DNA of 41,638 nucleotides. Origin: a virus. The notes beneath the pieces are model-generated. The model was not told where the DNA came from. It ran no database searches and worked only from the letters and a program-made list of their open reading frames with translations. This document shows, in pieces, positions 38,601-41,638 of the stretch. Every line of letters starts with the position of its first letter. Position 1 is the first letter of the stretch. Where the stretch lies: the IMG/VR virus record IMGVR_UViG_3300042992_000431, positions 1 to 41,638 of that record; one strand, 5' to 3'. Both the position numbers and the translations under genes were made by a program.

Positions 38601-40829
38601 ATTGGTTGCGGCAAATGCATCAATAACGCTGTACTGAACAAAACTATCGATTGATCCTTTTTTAGTGTACACTGGTGCCCAGCTTGCAGCAAATGCGGGA
38701 GCTGTACCAGCGAGTCGCATTACGATAGAATTCTTTCCTCTGTAGTTTCTGTTGCCGTACCAGTCAAGGTAAACCTTTCCAGCCTTCTGAACACCTGTTG
38801 CCCTACCGCGATTGTCAAACAAAACGTAGCCAAGCTCGTGGACAGCGCCAGACTTGAACTGCTTGTAACCTTCTATTTTGTCGGACAGAAAATTTGACGA
38901 TTCTAAAATCTCCGATGTCTCTACAAGATTTCCTTCATCACTAGTGGGCTGTTGAAGACCAAGGCTAAAAGTAGCATCACTTGAAGTGCCGCTCCCGTCT
39001 GGTATTACGTATTTGTCTTCATCGGCATCATCTGATCTACTTACACCAGAATATGATAGGTAGGATAAGTTTGAAAAACTTAACGTCCCAGATGAGTCTA
39101 TATTAAATTGTTTTTGCAGGTTTGGGTTAAATGGCCCACCACCAGCAACGCTGCCTAAGGTAAGGTTTATTGTTGGAAATCCAGAAATAATAAATTTTAA
39201 ATTACTACCGCTTAATCCAGCGCTTGAAACATCCATTGTACAGTTACCTTGGAAGAATCCCCATCTAAATATTATTGGGTTTACTAGTGGTGTTTTCCCA
39301 ATAACTATTAATTGCGATCCAGCAAGTGGTCCAAACCTAGAAGCGTATGCCCTTTCCGTAGGGTTGGAACCTATCGTAATAGTATAAATCTTTGCAACAA
39401 CAGATTCAATAGCTGCGGTAAAATCAGATATGTCTGACCCGGCGGGAAGAACTATACTTTCCGTTATTGATATTGGCGCTAGTTGAGCCTTTATTCTGTC
39501 AGCAATTACACCTCCAGCATTGTATTGGACAAGGTCTTCGTCTAATTCAACCCAATCAATAAATGCTCCAGGAGCAGACAATATGATATCATTAATTGCT
39601 AGGGTAAGGTCAATGTGCAGTATCGAATCAACCTGAGTTGTTAGCGATGAGATATTACTTAAATCGAAAGAAAAACCAGTTACACTATTTGGAGTTGAAC
39701 CTCCTGTACTCTTAGTAAAAGATACTGGTATGTTGTAGACTGTTGCCTCCTTATCATAGTTAGGATAAAGACTTACCTTGAGATTCGCATTTGGATATCC
39801 TTCGGTATAGTTGCCTAAAAACAATCGTGAGCCAGAAATGGTTTGAGACTGAGCCGTAAAAGGAACAGCATCATAGGTCTTGTTTGCCTCGTCTTGAGAG
39901 ATGAACTGATACAGCTCATCATTTTTAAAATCAGTATATAGTGTAGCTGGACTTGCAAGGGCGGGATTTGAAATCTCGCCCACAATAAACCAAGGTCCAG
40001 TGTTTCCTCTACGTCCCAGCACTCTGATGGTCTTTACATCAGCTGTTGAGGTCTCTACGTATACTCGGATAGCGTTAAATTGATTACGTTGATCGTCATC
40101 AATAAAGCCGTCTAGGTATTGGTTATTGGCAACAGCTAAATCTGTATACTTAGATAACGCTGAGTACTCACCGTCTAGGTAAACATACTGATAGGCAAAT
40201 TGAAAGTTATCCTCGTAGATGTTGTTATCGTCAACAGTTGTGTCGGTAAAGAACTCGTAGGTTGGAGGGTCCAGAGGTGGCTTCTTAGCCAACGTAATAA
40301 ACTCTAGCTTCTGCTCGTCTGTTCCGTTGGTGATGACCTCTGAATAGCCCCCTATAATCGCTCTGGTTACGTTAATCTTCTTTGGTGGAGTTATACCATC
40401 AGTGAAGTAAAGAAGAACCTCGTTGTAGAGATTATTGATTACATCTCCCTTTACGAAGCTGTCAGACTGGAAGGCCAAAACGCTGTCGCGGTAAACTAGC
40501 TCTACATTATTTTGCGAAGTGGTAAACCTATAGATTGAATGATCACCATTGCTGTTGTAGACAAAGTATATGATTACTCCATTCTTTAGGTCGCTGACAG
40601 AACCTACAACTTTATTTGTTCCTCCAGGAAGCGCGTGAGGCAATCCCTGCCAGTTGTTACCAGAGCGAAATACAACAGCTGAGTTACCAAAAGCGTTCTT
40701 GACAACACCGCCATCGCCATTCTCTTCAGACGAGATACGCACATTAAGTGCGTCTGTCATCTCTATGCTTTTGATTAGGCGCGCATCATCGTCCTTGTTA
40801 AGGTATCGAGGTATGAGTTTTTCAATCAT
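35670..40829 (-). CDS. Large tail-associated structural protein, 1719 aa
   Basis: The protein begins MIEKLIPRYLNKDDDARLIK and continues SIEMTDALNVRISSEENGDG. I recognise this opening from podovirus-type tail or stabilisation proteins, where a beta-propeller-like part follows. The remaining 1,600 residues are beta-rich, Asn/Thr/Ser/Gly-rich and low in Lys, with many VT, TIT and DGV repeats. There is no enzymatic motif. It probably forms part of the tail hub, knob or spike. Six bases separate it from the adaptor-like gene upstream. Confidence 0.65.
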   Translation of the reverse strand: MIEKLIPRYLNKDDDARLIKSIEMTDALNVRISSEENGDGGVVKNAFGNSAVVFRSGNNWQGLPHALPGGTNKVVGSVSDLKNGVIIYFVYNSNGDHSIYRFTTSQNNVELVYRDSVLAFQSDSFVKGDVINNLYNEVLLYFTDGITPPKKINVTRAIIGGYSEVITNGTDEQKLEFITLAKKPPLDPPTYEFFTDTTVDDNNIYEDNFQFAYQYVYLDGEYSALSKYTDLAVANNQYLDGFIDDDQRNQFNAIRVYVETSTADVKTIRVLGRRGNTGPWFIVGEISNPALASPATLYTDFKNDELYQFISQDEANKTYDAVPFTAQSQTISGSRLFLGNYTEGYPNANLKVSLYPNYDKEATVYNIPVSFTKSTGGSTPNSVTGFSFDLSNISSLTTQVDSILHIDLTLAINDIILSAPGAFIDWVELDEDLVQYNAGGVIADRIKAQLAPISITESIVLPAGSDISDFTAAIESVVAKIYTITIGSNPTERAYASRFGPLAGSQLIVIGKTPLVNPIIFRWGFFQGNCTMDVSSAGLSGSNLKFIISGFPTINLTLGSVAGGGPFNPNLQKQFNIDSSGTLSFSNLSYLSYSGVSRSDDADEDKYVIPDGSGTSSDATFSLGLQQPTSDEGNLVETSEILESSNFLSDKIEGYKQFKSGAVHELGYVLFDNRGRATGVQKAGKVYLDWYGNRNYRGKNSIVMRLAGTAPAFAASWAPVYTKKGSIDSFVQYSVIDAFAATNVEAINSPSNVANNDYIFVSFRSLEGKDDSYKEAKGANLEYNFLKGDRLRVVSYQKDDDQYSFVISSVTGTINVGDVLFTLNLGTFVFVQVTSVNLVGGAGVITGTSSSTPPSSGSLGNLVTGAVAIYSSVANVDTKVYPIDIDFEVVDYQELTDNLDTNPVLNRASDNSIYQTTGKFLVLKDKNIDGFDKNSVVLGTDFWSSKCLVEIYRKRKGQDEEVYYEVGESYDVVNGVLTGDRTVISSVSAICTNVRPLQFRTNIELYAGDTLSDGSGNTFEVQNVYPEVSGIYNYFVDTTFSTGAFTAAQTYTLNITNSSLVAVELTQGDTYFRLRQLRYGNDPDAYNYFVEYVESDEVSDFFTSKNTSIGRPFAVLPDAKTVYRTGSVTYSDPFIVDVTRLGLSSFNPSLAPFYDLNYIHGSIRYMVNRDDSIVFLQDKKCGLLPVGRNLIEYVSGQQGVTVSTNVVGTPSYYVGDFGVGNNPESVAVEGGRVYFADIRNGKVMRISQDGLTAISETKMDSFFKGNFRDIVQFASVKRVVGGVDDEAGEYIIASDSICTSTIAITADGVDITAAFEHRCIDDGGTFEGTICFDAAIEVLLGSFSFTLQTNCAGSVVFAEIEYNDDKLPQFNTEVREFQDICDTFDNSVNAVVYLDRLTAGQAIIVGEEFQGTNSTIYGIATNSTYDFFVGISIDLSAGTFTFINTCGNYNGTISNVGTTDTGFTVAYDTEDKVWNTRYSYSPERIASLDDTLYTFKAGTMYVHDDTSNRSTYYGVAGSTIVEVISNNNPSMVKSYESLSLEGTDAWATVITNTDQSTSILTTDFSEREREFFAYVPRDTSANVGTTTITSLSGSSEVFVLGNVATSGVSGSTITFTTPVGDVPFPFGGTLYKVSGATLVTLGVTVTAISGNKQITASGAIAGVSDGNTIVVLANAGVEGDQLRDYYARINLTNTDTSEIELYAVNAVFAQSNLHNQQGQ

Positions 40830-40835
40830 AAGTTA

Positions 40836-41579
40836 CTAGTACTTAGGAGATTGCTTGAAATTCTTGCGAATCGTCTTCAGTGCTTCGTCCTTAGAGAATG
40901 ACTTTAGTCGTGAGTTTGCTAGACGGCGCTCGGTGTAGTACTCCTGACGCGCACGAGCCTTCTCTCCTAATGGGACATTACTCTTGCGCTCGATGAGATG
41001 GTTGTAGATGTACGCCCTCAGGGCCTGCTCTGCGTAGATGTGGATGGTGGGGCTCGCTGCACGAGCCTCGTCTGCAATGTACTCTAGGTAGACGGTGTCT
41101 ACGCTGGTCCCAGTGGTGAGCTCTATCCTGTTCTGCTCTGTGTTTATTCTGTACTCTCCGCTGTAGTGGCCACCACCATAGCCGTATAAGCGGCCATTGG
41201 TTGTGGCGTACACATAGTTGCGATAAATAAAGTCGTCAAAGCCAAGAAGGTAATCAGGAATCTGATAAGGCTGCTGGTTGGCGAGTATGTTTTTGTTTTT
41301 GTTCTCTCCGAATATATATACAAGTCCATCTGCTCCTACTATTCCAATTTTTACTAAGTCAACATAATCGTTTGGTAACGTCACGCTATTAGTGTTTACG
41401 TTAACATTAAGCTCAGTGGCCTTTAAACGCTTCAGGATGTCGAATCCCATCTCCCTGATACCTCTTAGCGCTAAGTTGCGAATAAGGGTGTCTGAGGCGG
41501 TATTTGCATAGTCATCACTCTCCATCGATATGACGAAGTCCGTAATGACCTGCTCAAGTGATACGGTATCCTGTGCCAT
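40836..41579 (-). CDS. Tail tube or head-tail adaptor-like protein, 247 aa
   Basis: The 247-residue protein has helical ends and a strand-rich middle. DTLIRNLALRGIREMGFDIL and VTLPNDYVDLVKIGIVGADG resemble the T7 gp11-type tail tubular/adaptor family, in which a helical bundle meets a beta domain with an LPxDYxxLxxV segment. It lies directly before the large tail protein and shares the TAATG junction with the gene upstream. Assembly into the neck or tail ring is inferred. Confidence 0.6.
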   Translation of the reverse strand: MAQDTVSLEQVITDFVISMESDDYANTASDTLIRNLALRGIREMGFDILKRLKATELNVNVNTNSVTLPNDYVDLVKIGIVGADGLVYIFGENKNKNILANQQPYQIPDYLLGFDDFIYRNYVYATTNGRLYGYGGGHYSGEYRINTEQNRIELTTGTSVDTVYLEYIADEARAASPTIHIYAEQALRAYIYNHLIERKSNVPLGEKARARQEYYTERRLANSRLKSFSKDEALKTIRKNFKQSPKY

Positions 41580-41638
41580 TATTGCTGTTGAGTTTCTTGT
41601 TTAGCGTAAGTGTAAACGTCAGTGTCGCGTAGGTTGAC
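41579..41638 (-). CDS. Unknown protein, C-terminal end only
   Basis: Only the last 19 residues (VNLRDTDVYTYAKQETQQQ) and the stop are inside the window. TAA overlaps the adaptor gene start (TAATG). Its function cannot be judged. Confidence 0.5.
   Translation of the reverse strand, partial: VNLRDTDVYTYAKQETQQQ

Noticed and set aside
40654-40839. Plus-strand frame opposite the start of the large tail protein
   Set aside because: It is a shadow of the minus-strand gene, without leader or recognisable protein features.
1-41638. tRNA, rRNA, CRISPR arrays and insertion sequences
   Set aside because: I saw no cloverleaf T-arm signature, no spaced direct repeats of CRISPR type, and no transposase. 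A tRNAscan or IS search could still find weak cases.

Overview
The window looks like part of the genome of a tailed bacteriophage that infects a member of the Bacteroidota, probably a flavobacterium-like host. The phage call rests on an Erf recombinase, an M15 endolysin, a putative unimolecular spanin, tail-associated structural proteins, a giant injected-type protein and dozens of tightly packed small genes. The host call rests on promoters of the TTG-N20-TAnnTTTG type, on A-rich translation starts without Shine-Dalgarno sequences, and on a primase-helicase with a BT4734-like N-terminal domain. Terminase, portal and capsid genes are not in the window, and both edges cut through genes, so this is a partial genome. 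The short tail-type module suggests a podovirus-like particle, which is inference.

Layout. (1) 1-6.5 kb, mostly minus strand: a GroES-like protein, small unknowns, a fibre-like protein, a lipoprotein, a methyltransferase, a Gly/Lys-rich protein with an EF-hand-like loop, an M15 endolysin and a GIY-YIG endonuclease. One plus-strand gene, probably a winged-helix regulator, sits alone at 2.4-3.0 kb. (2) 6.55-7.45 kb: a gene-free divergent control region with its own promoter, a run of RNA hairpins, a 19-20 bp repeat array, a G/T-rich then C-rich tract with quadruplex potential, and the first early promoter. (3) 7.4-13.3 kb, plus strand: about 20 mostly tiny early genes driven by a recurrent TTGCATA-N18-CCTTTA promoter and preceded by hairpin leaders. 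(4) 13.3-24.7 kb, plus strand: recombination and replication (Erf, PD-(D/E)XK exonuclease, primase-helicase, RusA-like resolvase, a further nuclease-like gene), a glycosyltransferase, and a ribonucleotide reductase pair with a DnaA domain IV-like protein between the subunits. (5) 24.7-41.6 kb, minus strand: a Cys-rich miniprotein, a basic miniprotein, a spanin candidate, a 2662-residue polyvalent protein, two further structural or internal proteins, a 1719-residue tail protein and a tail adaptor-like protein.

Read together, the plus-strand arm is the early takeover and replication programme. It contains recombination-linked replication, nucleotide supply by RNR, and probably DNA or surface modification. 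The two minus-strand arms are virion assembly, lysis and entry functions. The points most worth a second look are the structured RNA and repeat array at 6.57-7.05 kb, the covarying hairpin leaders, the polyvalent protein whose ADP-ribosyltransferase-like domain is bracketed by near-identical LKESSS(K/R) peptides, the likely leaderless promoters, and two genes whose tails overprint the next gene.
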